Source of the DNA: Diabrotica undecimpunctata
Taxonomy: Eukaryota; Arthropoda; Insecta; Coleoptera; Chrysomelidae
Direction: 5' to 3'
NCBI RefSeq assembly: GCF_040954645.1
Contig: NC_092803.1
Coordinates: 9,487,230 to 9,551,229, forward strand
DNA length: 64,000 bases
The notes below the pieces were generated by a model, which saw only the letters and a list, made by a program, of their open reading frames with translations, had not been told where the DNA came from and did not search any database. Numbering within the stretch: the stretch's first letter is position 1; each line of letters starts with the position of its first letter. A program made the position numbers and the translations under genes. Shown piece after piece: positions 12,720 to 23,957 of the stretch.

Positions 12720-13040
12720 AATCGGGATAAAACTACTTAGTCTGTATTTCGTCTGGGTAAACAGCTTTCATCAGGTTATCATTCTGGAGTTTTCAAAATC
12801 AATTTTGTGACCCGTATGACGATGGTGTTGACCTCGAGCTGAAATTAAGTCAGAATTGCGAACAGAAATGGAATGTTCATAAATCCTATTTTGGATTCTA
12901 CGATTTGTTTGGCCTATATAGAATCAAGGGCAGTCTGCACAAGGGATTTCATAAACTTCGTATTGTTTATTTGGGATGTTGCCTTTGATTGATTGGACAA
13001 GAGATGAAGTTTTCCTGAAATGTTCGTTTACAAGTATGTA
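12720..13040 (-). mobile_element. Penelope-like element GIY-YIG endonuclease remnant
   Basis: The minus strand encodes YEVYEIPCADCP, one stop, then FYIGQTNRRIQNRIYEHSIS and HRHTGHKIDFENS (about 12,800-12,990). The order VY-x-IPC-x2-C, FYIGQT and EH matches the GIY-YIG endonuclease at the C-terminus of Penelope-like retroelements. The in-frame stop and two later stops show it is decayed. It supports the Penelope family being present in this genome, which matters for the palindrome near 63.5 kb. Confidence 0.7.
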
Positions 13041-13699
13041 ATTTATTGCTTTTTTTGAAGATACAGAATTATTCTTAATATCAAATGAAGGTTTCTAAGC
13101 ATTTATTTCGCTTTTAAAATATTACCAAAATACCAGGTCAATATAACAGAAAATAATATTTATATACATATAAAATATTAATATTAGAAATAATAGTTAT
13201 TTCTATTAATTTATTCTAAATAACAGCATTAGCAATGTTATTCTTGTTTCCTAATATATTTCTTTGTTTCAGGTAGGTGAAAAGGAAATATTTGTTTTAA
13301 ACATAGTAAGTACATAATTATAGAATATTCTAATATTCATAAACATCATTTAATTAGTACACGTTCTTCTTAAGCCTTAAAACTTCCTTGCTTCCGTATT
13401 TTATATTGATATATTCGCTTTTTACTGCGGACTGATTGACAGACAATAATCACAATAATAATAAAAATATATTTTCAGTCTTAAGGATATATTTTCAATC
13501 TCACTATTGATTTATAGTTGCTATAAAATATTATTTTATCAAATTAAAATATTGTACGACGACAATTTTCATAGAACTATTTATTGCTTACTATCCTTGT
13601 TTACAGAGCTTAGTTTCGCTGGCTACTAACTACAAAAATACATTAAAGCTACAAAAATGCATAACAGAAGTCCCTAATTAAGTCTAGGTCGTTTCTAAA
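13041..13699. other. No gene recognised
   Basis: Very AT-rich sequence without supportable frames or repeats. It may include flanking sequence of the Penelope remnant before it. Confidence 0.4.
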
Positions 13700-14640
13700 A
13701 ACTATAAAATTTTCATCATCATCATCATCATTGGTGCCACAGCCCTATAAAAGAGGATATTGTGGATAAAAGGATTTATCTAACTTGTATTTTAAGAAAT
13801 AGTAACACGCCGATTATGTGACGTAGGCCTAACAAAAATATGGGGGAGAAAAAATATCGACCTTTTTAAGTCTATTACGCCAGTCAGTTCTATCCATTGC
13901 CAACTGCTGCCAGTTTGCTGCGCCTATTTTTCTACCATCCTCATCTACACCATCCCTCCATTTGAGTTTTGGCCTAAGCCTACTTCTACTTCTCACAGGT
14001 TGTGACATAAGGATTCTTCTAGAAGTGTTGTTCTGCTGTGATCTTGCCAGATGTCCTGCCCATCTTAGTCTTCCTATAGATATATCTTTTTATAAGAGAT
14101 ACTACGTCTTTACCACCAAATATATGTTTATATCTGTGATATATCTCGTAGTTGTACCTCCATCTCCAAACACCATTTTCACAGATGTTACCGAATATTC
14201 TTCTCAGGATCCTTCGTTCAAATATAAGCAGGAGGTCTGCAGGACCTGCTATAAGCAAGAGAATCTGCCTTGGAACTGGTCCATGTCTCCGATCCATATG
14301 TCAACACTGGTTGTATAAGGGTTTTGTATATGGTTATTTTTGTTTTTTTGGCTTAAGTTTCTGCTACTCATATGTCTACTCAGTCCAAAATAGCATTTGT
14401 TTGCTAGGATTATTCTTCGCTTGATTTCTTGCGTCATGACGTTCTCCTTGGTGATTAGGGAGCCTAAGTATGTGAAGTTGTCCACCACTTCAAAGGTAGA
14501 GTTATTGGCTGGCTCTATTGTTGGGTGTTGATGATATTATCTTAGTTTTCTCCTCATTTACTTGCAGGCCCATATTTTTTAAGGCATTTGAGGCACAAGG
14601 TGATATACATTTCTTCTAGCTTGCGTGTTGTGCGGGCAAC
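13700..14640 (-). mobile_element. 5'-truncated LINE, minus strand, with ATC-repeat tail
   Basis: The minus strand gives VDNFTYLGSLITKENVM near 14,450, then after frame changes ADLLLIFERRILRRIFGNI with YNYEIYHRY (about 14,100-14,240). This is the C-terminal reverse-transcriptase region of an RTE-like LINE. The minus-strand 3' end runs out into the repeat TCATCATCATCATCATTGG at about 13,712-13,732, a simple-repeat tail typical of that class. Frameshifts are evident. Confidence 0.6.
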
Positions 14641-15105
14641 TAGGTCAACATCAATATAAAATTTTACCTTGGGGAAAAACGTAAATTACACAAAATCGTT
14701 CATATTATCCTTCTCAGAAACGCATAAATACGTAGCGAACAATAACCGCTGGACTCAACTAAAATGTAGCCGAGATAATTTTAAAATGTTTATTAGCACT
14801 TTTTGTGTTGAATAAAACGTTCTATAAAAAACAATGCATGAAGCGACCGGCAATTTTGAATTTAGTTAAACGCGCGCAATCAATTTGTCGAAATCGCGAA
14901 ATAAATAAAATTTGTATCAACTCGACGGTAAAAATTCGATATCTTTTCATCAGAGTATCCTATCGACAAAAATATAAATGCGTTTTAAAGGTGAAGAGTA
15001 CCGCTTTCGTATGACATCTTTGCATTTTGCCGCACATGAAGTCAGTTTTTTAAAGCTTTTAAATAATCTTATCTACTACTATTGCACACCGGGGCATATT
15101 GGTAA

Positions 15106-15285
15106 GCCGGCCTTTGTGACGCCGGTGGGCAGGGCTTCGTTCTCATTTATCGATAGCTGGGGTTTGTGAGGTCAGTGGGCGGGGCTTCGTTCTCATTGGC
15201 CGGCGGGCGGGACTTGTGACGTCAGTGGGCTGGGCTTACGACGTCAGAGTGGAAGTGGGGGTTGGTCTTAAATGCCCCATACTCT
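15106..15285 (+). repeat. GC-rich block 1: tandem ~50-bp units with CRE, GC-box and CCAAT-like sites
   Basis: About three units of roughly 50 bp share the frame TTTGTGACGTCAGTGGGCGGGGC, with variants, followed by TTCGTTCTCATTGGC. Each combines a TGACGTCA-like palindrome, a GGGCGGGG-like box and an ATTGGC (CCAAT complement). The block ends with AAATGCCCCATACTCT. It stands out sharply from the AT-rich surroundings and has a sister copy at 15,817-15,995. Regulatory function is inference from motif likeness. Confidence 0.6.
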
Positions 15286-15469
15286 CAAATCTTTGCTTGT
15301 GTCATATGATACGCGTCGTTTCATTTGTTGCTTCATATTTTGTAAGGCCTTCTTCTTCAATGCCTTGTATATCTATTATTATTATTCATAGTGCCCAATC
15401 TCGTTTGATAGATGGCTTGACAGTCGACCGATGCAAAAAAGACGATATATTGACATGGCAGCTTCCCGA

Positions 15470-15800
15470 AGGGAAGAAGAATTGACAGTCAATGCAAAGA
15501 GGAATATTTGATAGTTGAAATGACAGAAGAAGGAAGAGAGAGAAAAACGGGAATTGACCCCGAGAGATCGAAAAGAATAAACTTGACACATGACTCGACG
15601 AAAAAAAGAAGATTTGACAAATAAAATTACAGCTGACAGTTGCTGATACAAAGAAGAATTGACAACACCGAAAAGGAGAAAAATTGACGAAATGAAGAAT
15701 AATTGACAGTTGACGTTAGCTACGGAAAAGAAGAAGAATTGACAGATGACAGCCGGAAAACAAGAAGAATTGATGGACTGAAAAGAAGAAGAAGCGGCGG
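15470..15800 (+). repeat. Degenerate GAAGAATTGACAG repeat
   Basis: The core AAGAAGAATTGACAG recurs irregularly more than ten times, with variants such as GATTTGACA, AAATTGACG and AATTGACAG. It lies between the two GC-rich blocks. No long plus-strand frame survives, and the minus-strand frames over it are low-complexity Ser/Phe-rich artefacts. Confidence 0.55.
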
Positions 15801-15816
15801 TCATCTTAGCGGACTG

Positions 15817-15995
15817 GCCTTTGTGACGCCGGTGAGTGGGGCTTTGTTCTCATTGGCCGATGGCCGGAGTTTGTGACGTCAGTGGGCTGGGCTTCATTCT
15901 CATTGGTCGATGAGCAGGGCTTGTCGCATAGTGGGCGGGGATTGTGACGTCAGAATGAAAGTGAAGGGTCTGGTCTGAAGTGCCCCATACTCTGG
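15817..15995 (+). repeat. GC-rich block 2: sister copy of block 1
   Basis: It starts GGCCTTTGTGACGCCGGTG like block 1 and contains TTCTCATTGGCC, TTTGTGACGTCAGTGGGC and GTGGGCGGGGATTGTGACG. It ends GAAGTGCCCCATACTCT, again like block 1. The two blocks are direct copies about 710 bp apart inside the same element, so one arose by internal duplication or both are a paired terminal structure. Confidence 0.6.
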
Positions 15996-16605
15996 GCTGC
16001 TAGTAAACTTCAAAATCTGTACTATTTAATTTCGATTTTGAGTTTTGGCAACAAATATGAGGCATTGAAATACGCCTAAAAACAATCTCACGTTAGGGAA
16101 AATATCTCCATGAAAACCGCATTGGTTGGAATTTGTAGCTGAAGTTTCGAAAGACATACTATTGTAATCGAAAAGGAGCAGTTTTAATCGTTTTAAATTG
16201 TTGGTAATGTGAGAACTTATATTCAGTGTTTTTAGGGATATTTTAAATGCCTCATATTTGTTGTGTACACACAAAATTTCATGTAATATGTTTTGAAGAT
16301 TAGGCTCTATTGATGTAAATTCCATAGTGACCGGTTAATGGAAGTCATACATTTTATCATTCTCTTCTATGAGAATCATAAAAAATGGCAAAAATCACGT
16401 ACCGTTTATTTAGATTTATAGATTTATTTAGCATTATTCAGCTTTAGAAAATGACTTCATTTGCCGCAAAATGCAATAATTGCATACGAAAGCTGCATTC
16501 TTCACCCTTAAAGCGCAATTAAATTTTTGTCGATATGACACTCAATAAACATTTTTGTTTAAAATTGTCTCAGCTACATTTCTTGTTTTAAATATTTTTT
16601 TCTAC

Positions 16606-16926
16606 GTCATGCGGATTCTTGGTAAATAGATTTTTTTCCGTCCCCCCTACGAGGTAGGTTGAGGAAGCCGGGGGGTAGGAGTGGCAAACTTTGTTTCATT
16701 TTTTTGAGGTCCCAAAATTGACATTCTCAGCAAAATTCAGCTTGTTCGTATGATTTTTAGAGGCCATATCTCATCAGAAAAACGTGATAGAAAAAGTCTA
16801 TGATGTATTCTATCTGTTGTATCTCCAACTCTTCCATTTAAAAGGTATTATACTATTATATTAAAAAGCTATTTAAAAGGTTTGTTCAATATTAATTTCT
16901 TTGGATTCTGACGGTCTGCTTCCAAA
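16606..16926. other. No gene recognised
   Basis: A short intervening stretch with a CCCCCC/GGGGGG-bearing patch near 16,640-16,680. Nothing else is supportable. Confidence 0.35.
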
Positions 16927-18723
16927 TATCGATGGCGTCACGACAAAAAGGCATAAGCGCCAAAATTTATAAATTTATGTTTTGGTATCAAAATAAAATA
17001 CATTTTACGTCCTATCGACTATTAAAATGACGCAGCTGTAAAAAATTCCAACTCGACTAAAACAAGCTTTGAATTTTCTAACCGCCAAACGAGTTTCTTA
17101 AAAGATGAGACACCGAAATCAGTAAGCGACAAGATCCGTAGTGGAAGGTGGTGCTTACGTCTTGGGTCTGAAAAGGTGGTTATATCAATAAGGTAAACAA
17201 TAATTTGAAATATTATTAATATTTAATGTTTTGTTAAGCATTTAGTTAGATTATTTATCTTGAGAAATCATACTATACCATAAGAATGTACAATTTTACC
17301 GACTGTCGGTTAGGCCTCTTCAGAAAAAAATTTTTCGTTTATCTAACCGCCATTTGGCCATTTAAAATACACTATGACTTAGATTTGCCATAGAAAAGTT
17401 ACTACTTAACCGACTTAAATAAGGTTTGAACTTAAATAAAATATATATTGACTTTGTTGTATAGTTTTCTTTTTTTTTTAAAGTTATATTTTGGTATTAA
17501 TATTATTTTAAAAAACTAACATTTGAATAGCCCTTACTTCTTTTTTTAATGGTTTTTAAAATGGTTTCTCGGGGGCACAAAATAATGAATCTTGCATTGC
17601 AATCCATTTGGGAAGATCAGAAAAGCAATGTGCAGGAATCCAGGGGAAATAATAAAAACCATGGTTCATTTTCCACTGAAAATGAGGGCCTCAATGAAGA
17701 GCTAAAGCATGATATTCTTTTAGAGCCTGTACTAAAAGACCATGAACAAGAACTCCAAATGCCTAGTTCTGTTCTAGATGATGATGCCATTGTGGATTTC
17801 AGTTTTCCTCAAGTCTAAATTTGAATATTGACAGCCGTTTATTTTCGAATATTGATGAAACTGCCGAAGAAGAGACTGATTTATTAACCTGTGATAAAAA
17901 GCTTGTACCTTACTCAGATAGTGATGATACTGATGATAGTAGTAATAATGCCGCAATAGTATTTAGTTCATTAGTTGATGATAAGATAGGTTGTAATGAT
18001 TTTATACAACAAAATGATTCTTTAAACTGCGAATCAGATTCATTATCCTTGACAGTATTTTTTAAAAATGAGACTGAAATTGACAAAATATCAATTTGTT
18101 TTTGATAAATGTTATTTTCTGTTATCAAATTTTGATTTGCATTTTATTTCTATTAGTTTTATAATACAACTTACTTAGTTATCAATGTAGAAAAAATGGT
18201 ACGTTTTAATAGTTTTTGTTGTTTTTTACTTAATATAACGTGATAATTATATTAACTTTTATTTTTGTATTTTTTTACACCAATGTAACTCTAAGAAACT
18301 CATAAATATATTATTGTGTATTGTTTAATTTGTATTATTTTTACTTAATTGTTATGCTTTAAAATCAAAAGATTTATTCTCCATTTTTGTTATAATTCTG
18401 TAAAATTAAAAGGCGTACAAGTTCCTAAGCGACATTTTTTGATCAAAATACTTTTTTCGAAATATGGTAACCGCCTTTCAAAAAGGCTTAAACACTACAG
18501 AACCTAACATTAAAGGCGTAAGCACCAAAATGTTAAATATCTCATGTTTATAATAATTGTTTTATAAATAACATATGGTAAGTCAGAATGCCTCAGTTCA
18601 ATAATAATAAAATGCCAAAAAAATGTAAAAAAAGAAATATTAAGCGATATTAAACGTTTTTTGTGTCTCCTGAAAAAAACTGTCAATGGCGCTTATGCCT
18701 TTCTGTCGTGACACCGTCGATAT
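16927..18723. mobile_element. DNA transposon with ~36-bp terminal inverted repeats
   Basis: The left end, TATCGATGGCGTCACGAC then AAAAAGGCATAAGCGCCA (16,927-16,962), is matched in inverted orientation by TGGCGCTTATGCCTTTCTG, TCGTGACACCGTCGATA (18,687-18,723), with about three differences. A further subterminal copy of AAAGGCGTAAGCACCAAAATG lies near 18,510, and AAAAGGCTTAAACACT near 18,480. The interior holds only a broken acidic frame, so it looks like a non-autonomous derivative. The superfamily is not recognised. A possible short ATAT-type target duplication is too ambiguous to use. Confidence 0.6.
17549..18105 (+). pseudogene. Broken acidic frame inside the TIR element
   Basis: Two overlapping-phase frames, 17,549-17,818 and 17,821-18,105, read as one protein interrupted by a single-base phase change near 17,810. 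The first contains MVSRGHKIMNLALQSIWEDQ. The second contains LVPYSDSDDTDDSSNNA, an acidic Ser/Asp tract. No DDE motif, zinc finger or helicase motif is visible. It is probably the N-terminal part of the element's own protein, with the catalytic part deleted. I do not recognise the family. Confidence 0.35.
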
Positions 18724-19478
18724 ATTATGATAAAATGACAAAAATCCAATGAATTACAAAAGCTCAAAATCAAAATATCGAAACGACATAGGTGTAGCTG
18801 GATAGAAAAGAAAGAGAGAGGACTACCGAGCAATTAATGTTATCTTTGGATTATTAAATAGAGATACACAGCTATTTCATAAACTAGACTAACTGTAAAC
18901 CGCGTACTAATGACTTGAGACTGGCTTATTAGTCTAGTTGACTGGAATATCACGCATACTTTCCGCTTTGCAAACATTTTCAATTTATTACCACTTTTTC
19001 GCTAGAGCTCACCCGCTAATTAGAAGCACAACCACCTCGGCAGCTAGTTTTCCAGATCACGTCCTTCAGCTACATTTTTTTGTTGATTAAAGCCATAATT
19101 ATGACGGCTGTTTGCGAAAACAAAGCTTCGCGCCGACGGACCGTTTCGCGCGAACGCCTTTTGATCCTCGGTCTCCTTTGATGTACGTGTCGGAATTTAT
19201 GGACTATTTTAGAAAGGCATAACGGCCTCTTATATTTCTCTTAACATAACTCACCGAACACAACGGAACTGAATTTGGCGGTAAATTGTGGAGTTTGGCG
19301 TGTTTTATTATATTAGGAAGAGAAGTGAGCGAGTAATTTTAAGAAGTCTACTTCGCAAAGAGCTAGAGAAAATAATAGAAAAGGAGGGCGAGGGTTTCAG
19401 ACAGTATTTCCAGCAGAGTCGTCCTAATATTTATTCACTGAAATTCTTATGTGTCTAATTAATGCTTTATTGGGGTAT
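18724..19478. other. No gene; CpG-rich patch near 19.1 kb
   Basis: No frame is supportable. About 19,100-19,180 carries a cluster of CG dinucleotides (TTCGCGCCGACGGACCG and TTTCGCGCGAACGCC) in otherwise AT-rich DNA. A 9-bp inverted pair, CTAGACTAA near 18,887 and TTAGTCTAG near 18,931, lies upstream. It could be host regulatory DNA or an element end. Confidence 0.3.
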
Positions 19479-19490
19479 ATAAAGAACCAT

Positions 19491-20282
19491 CAATAATATT
19501 AGATATGCTGACGACACAGTTATTATCGCAAATGACTGCAACGAGCTTCAAAGACTCATGCAAAGCATACACACAGCAAGTCAAGAATATGGTTTAGAAC
19601 TCAATACAACCAAAACTAAATGCATGCTCATCAGCAGAACACAACAACCTCCGATGCAATTGACATTAAACAACCGAAAAATAGAACAAGTGGAGACATA
19701 CACATACCTTGGAACCACAGTCAACACAAAATGGGACCAGTCAACAGAAATAAGATCACGAATTGAAAAAGCGCGAAACGCGTTCAACAATATGAAAAAG
19801 TGGTTCACAAGCAAAATCTCAATGGAACTAAAATTAAGACTGGTCAAGTGTTATGTCTTCCCGGTCTTGTTCTATGGAGCAGAGGCATGGACCACAACGG
19901 AAGCCACCCTGAAGAAACTAGAATCCTTTGAGCTGTGGATATATCGCCGTATTCTTCGGATATCCTGGACAGACCACATCACTAACGTGGAAGTAATGCA
20001 GAGAATAGGCAAAAGCAAAGAAATAATCTTCACCGTAAAGAAACGGAAGCTTGAGTACTTCGGACATGTCATGAAGCATACTAAGTACCGTCTGCTACAG
20101 TTAATAGTCCTAGGAAGAATCGACAGTAGGAGGGGACCGGGAAGAAGACGACACTCATGGATGCATAACCTGTGACAATGGTTCGGACTAACATCGACCG
20201 AACTGTTCAGAGGTGCCGTAAACAAAGTAAAAATAGCCTTGTTAATAGCCAACGTCCGAAACGGATAGGGCAAAGGAAGAAG
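19491..20282 (+). mobile_element. 5'-truncated LINE copy B with 12-bp target-site duplication
   Basis: ATAAAGAACCAT at 19,479-19,490 is repeated exactly at 20,283-20,294, and the insert between them is a LINE 3' part. It starts inside the RT at the catalytic motif (RYADDTVIIAN) and runs through the C-terminal region. It ends CGTCCGAAACGGATAGG plus a GGAAGAAG tail, the same end as copy A at 3,911-4,662. This is a clean target-primed insertion. It is the better preserved of the two copies. Confidence 0.85.
19500..20175 (+). pseudogene. LINE reverse transcriptase, C-terminal fragment
   Basis: The open frame (ATG at 19,558 is internal) continues from YADDTVIIAND, the RT catalytic YADD box, through LELNTTKTKCMLIS, TYTYLGTTVNTKWD, LFYGAEAWTTTEATLKK, LRISWTDHITN and LEYFGHVMKH to RRGPGRRRHSWMHNL. 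A stop at 20,173-20,175 falls a little before the family's usual end, because related text (FGLTSTELFRGAVNKVK) continues downstream. The fingers of the RT, the endonuclease and ORF1 are absent through 5' truncation. It is not a functional gene. Confidence 0.8.
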
Positions 20283-20294
20283 ATAAAGAACCAT

Positions 20295-21598
20295 AAAAAT
20301 CGTAATTTAAGGAGGCCATGAGGCCGTGATTCATTGGAAAATACTTTCATTTAGAAAAGAGGTGAAATTTCTACCAAGTCGATTTCGTCCAAAATGTGAT
20401 AGAAGTGTTTATCGTGGTGACTTCGGGACGAATCAACAAACACATGTAACGAAATATCAACACAAAGCAAGTTATTGGAATTTTTCAACTACCAAAAATT
20501 TCCTAAGTCGATGAGACTTATTATGTGTTATTTTTATAACAAAAATATTTCAAAGTCAATAAAGAAAAATAAAATACTAGAAATATTTCAAAGTCCCTAA
20601 AAGAGAAATAAAATATTAGTAAAATTATTCTTATTATTATTATTAGTAAAGTTATTTTCGGTCTGAAAATATTTCAAAGTCAATAAAGAGAAATAAAATA
20701 TTAGAAATATTTCAAAGTTATTTTACATCCGAAAATATTTCAAAGTCATTAAAGGAAAAGAAATAATTTGTCAGAAATTATCCTGTCGATAAAGTCGATG
20801 AAAGAAATATTATAAAAATATTATAAAATTCTTCTAAGTTCCGTTCAGGAACTTGGAGAATCTGAAAGAGAAATAATTTTACAAAATTATCCCAAGTCTA
20901 AATTCGTTGAAAAATACCAAATAAATAAATATGAAAAATTTTCTAAGTCGAAAATACCCTGAAAATAGAAGAAAAATATGAAATCGTACTAAGTCTAAAA
21001 TACGATTTAATTCGAAATAAAATATTTCACGAGAAATATCCTCAGTCGATAAAGCTGAAATAAATACAATTTAAATGTAAATTAGACTAAGTCTCGCTAG
21101 AGAACATAGAAAAAATCCTGAAATAAAAGGATAGCGGTTAGGTGCAATAAAAAGCACAGTTTCTGGGAACTGAATCAACCAGAAGGTCTCTAATGCCAAG
21201 AAGGCTGGTTCTGCGGAGCCCTGTCCAATCCAGAACGAATTTTTGGCCATCGTGCACCTATACTTATATGAAATTAAGTAGGTCAAGTGCTCCATGGCGC
21301 TCTGCCATTGGAGTTTGCACGACAGCCAATGCTCAATTTCGGGCAATACTATTGGCTGCAATTATCGTTGCAATTCGACCAATCGTAAAGCAGGAATTGA
21401 GTTTCAATTTCGGGCAATACCATTGGCTACAATTATGGTAGCAATTTGACCAATCGTAAAACCGGAATTAAGCTGTTGGCGACACCACAATTCCAGTGGT
21501 GTAGATATTTCATTATTTTTTTTAGAGTTGAACTCTTTTATTAGAAATGAATTTCTTTGTGGTGCCTCTGTACGTGCCTTTGTCGTTCTGTGAATTTG
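20295..21598. repeat. Diverged tandem repeats, A-rich, and an ~80-bp duplication
   Basis: From about 20,520 to 21,070 a unit of roughly 40-55 bp recurs with divergence, around the core AAATATTTCAAAGTCAATAA followed by AGAGAAATAAAATATTAG. Later units read CTAAGTCGATAAAG-like. At about 21,330-21,480 an ~80-bp unit starting CAATTTCGGGCAATAC and containing ATTGGCT and GACCAATCGTAAA is present twice. No gene is recognisable here. Confidence 0.5.
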
Positions 21599-21839
21599 GT
21601 AATTACTAGACTTCGGCAAATATGCAAATAAAAATGTAGAAAATATGCGCATAAATATACACGTGTTTACCCGAAAATATGCAAATATTTTACAAAATAT
21701 GCATACAAATAAATAAAAAAATCGTAAAATAGTAACAATTTTATTTAAAAAAAAAGTGTACATAACTAAATATTTTCTACTATTCATTAAGATTTACATT
21801 TATTTTAAGTAACTACATCATTTTTAAGTATGAATAAAC

Positions 21840-23927
21840 TTATTTAGAATTATGGTAGCAATAAATGACCAAGTGGTGTTCAAAATTTTCTAACAAAAAC
21901 TTGTGGCTTCTGTCTGAGTACATATATTTATATATGGAAAAACTTCGTTCAACATCAACTGATGTAACGGGAGCATTTTTCAAACTAACCAAAACATTTG
22001 GTTCTAAATTAATTGTTTCCGAAATATTTCCAGCTAGAACACTGACTACTTCAGAAAGAATATGGTAACCTTTATTTTTTTCCATAGTAGCTTCAAATTT
22101 TTTTAAAATATCTTTTCCAATATTACCTCTAACGTTCCGACAACATGACGCAAATTCTTTTATTAATGCTGTACTTTCGAACAATGACAGTTTTGGTGAT
22201 TCTAACTGAGTAATTGTTTTTTGAACAAAACTAAAATTTGATTTTATAAATGAAAGTTCTTGTTGAAGCAAGTTACTCTGAAAAGTTTGTTTAGAATCCA
22301 AAAGAGATTGGGAACTTTCATCTGTTAACGTATCAATTATGTTCTTTATTTTAACAAAATGATCTGCATAAAAATTAGCTGCTTCTAACCATGTTCCCCA
22401 TCGCGTTAAAATAGGTTGTGGTGGAAGAGGAATGTTAGGTAGCATTTCTTTATAAAGTTGAATTCTTATAGGAGATTTAAGAAATACTTTTTTGACACTG
22501 GATATCATGGTATTTACAAGAGGAAACTTTTTCGTATTTCCTCTGCAACTCTGTTTAATCCATGCGCTACATAAGTAACATGTATTAAATCTGGGAAAAA
22601 TATTTTTAAATTTTGTCCTGCTTTCACCATATAAGGAGCAGCATCCGATAAAATAAGCAGTAATTTATTAGAAGGAATAGTTGTCGGAAGAAAAAAAGTT
22701 GCTAATGTTTCTTGTATAAAACGCGAAATTGTTAAAGCATTTGTTTTCTCAAGTTGCTGGCATGAAATAAGATGAGATTTTGGTAAGGTATCTTCTTTAA
22801 GAACACCAATCAATAAATGAGCAATATACTTTCCTGAGGAATCAGTGGTTTCGTCTACAGATATGTAAAAATAATTATCTGCAATTTCTTCCTTAATATT
22901 AATTAACACCGACGAGTATAGCCCGTTCACATTATTTCTTCTTAGAGACCGATCACTTGGAACATTAAGTTTGCAATATTTTTTTAGAAACGAACTAAAA
23001 TTTACATTTGCTAATTTTGAAAGCGGTATGTTTGCAGACACTAATGCGCGACACAAGTCTTCATTAAAAGTTTCTTGCTCATCTAATTTTTTTGAAGTAG
23101 ATTGGAAACATTTAGCCATTGAAGTTTGATGTTTTCCTCCTATTTTTCCTTTTTTTGCAATGTGTGAAGCAGTTCTCACATGTTGGTCTATCTGAAATTT
23201 CTTCTCACATGCTATCTATAAATAAAAATAAAAACCTTTATTTTAACCCAACCTTTAAAATATAAAAATATACAAGGTGTTTTTGGTTAATCAAATAACT
23301 GGTTTGGAAAAAAAAACACTCGCTAAGTGTTTTAAATGCAGTATTAATCCACAAATTAGTTTTTGTTACTAACCATTAGTACATCATATAACTTATTTTA
23401 AAATTCAACAAAAGTTTTTTTTTTGTTAATTCAATTACAATAAAAATAATTGTGTTTTAGAATAGCTGACTTCATAAAAAAAAGTAAAGGTGAAAAATTT
23501 TTCTAAATACACACCATTGTATTGTACCATGGACAATTTTTTCTCACTAAAGGAAGCTATTTTTCATTTAAAAACAACCTACGAGTACTAAATTTCAAGT
23601 AAATACGTTTATTGGTTTTAAAGTTATTGTTGTTATTAACTAAAAGAATTTAATTTTTTTTAATTTTAACACCCTGTATCTCGAAAAGTAAATAAGTTTG
23701 ACCCCTCATTAACTATATCGTTTTGTTCAATTTTTCGAGAAGTATCTACAGTCAAACGTTGTAAGTGTCATTTGGAAACACCCTGTATGTATGAAATATT
23801 AGATATTTAATAGAAAATATTAGATACTTACAATTTTGCCACAGACTGAACAGTAGATTTTTCCCATATCCATAGACAGCTCTTTATAAGGTTTAATCGA
23901 AGTTGAAGCACTGGTTGTTTTAGGCAT
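21840..23927 (-). pseudogene. hAT transposase with BED zinc finger, one frameshift
   Basis: The gene has two exons on the minus strand. Exon 1 is 23,927-23,832 (ATG, ending CSVCGKI before GTAAGT). The intron is 23,831-23,216 (acceptor TTTATAG). Exon 2 is 23,215 to the stop at 21,840. The junction unites CSVC with QIDQHVRTASH, giving a BED-type C2H2 finger. Downstream are LLILSDAAPYM (catalytic-region Asp), RWGTWLEAANFY, and the C-terminal dimerisation block APVTSVDVERSFSIYK. The frame breaks at the A-run complementary to 22,528-22,532, where one base appears missing, so the protein of about 490 residues is interrupted. A sequencing error in the homopolymer cannot be excluded. Confidence 0.85.
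23273..23785. mobile_element. MITE inside the hAT transposase intron
   Basis: CAAGGTGTTTTTGG at the left and its inverted counterpart GGAAACACCCTG at the right are each flanked by TA (23,271-23,272 and 23,786-23,787). This fits a Tc1/mariner-type non-autonomous insertion of 513 bp. The ends resemble the CAGGGTGTTTC ends of the mariner at 42,661-44,393. The terminal match is short and imperfect. It sits wholly within the intron and so need not disrupt splicing. Confidence 0.5.
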
Positions 23928-23957
23928 TATAAAATCACAATCTTCCTTTTTGTTACG

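Larger units (their letters stand above)
14760..16605. mobile_element. Foldback/TIR element with divergent long inverted ends
   Basis: The left end (about 14,762-15,060) and right end (about 16,440-16,600) are diverged reverse complements. Matching blocks in order are ATGTAGC-GAGA-AATTTTAAA, ATGTTTATT, ATATCGACAAAAAT, TGAAGA, GCTTTCGTATG and GCATTTTGC, then TGAAGTCA. Between them lie two GC-rich promoter-like repeat blocks and an A-rich GACAG-type repeat, listed separately. No transposase frame is visible. I read it as a non-autonomous element of about 1.85 kb. Its superfamily is unknown. Confidence 0.55.

Noticed and set aside
15382..15804. 140-aa minus-strand Ser/Phe-rich frame
   Set aside because: It is the reverse of the GAAGAATTGACAG repeat and is a composition artefact.
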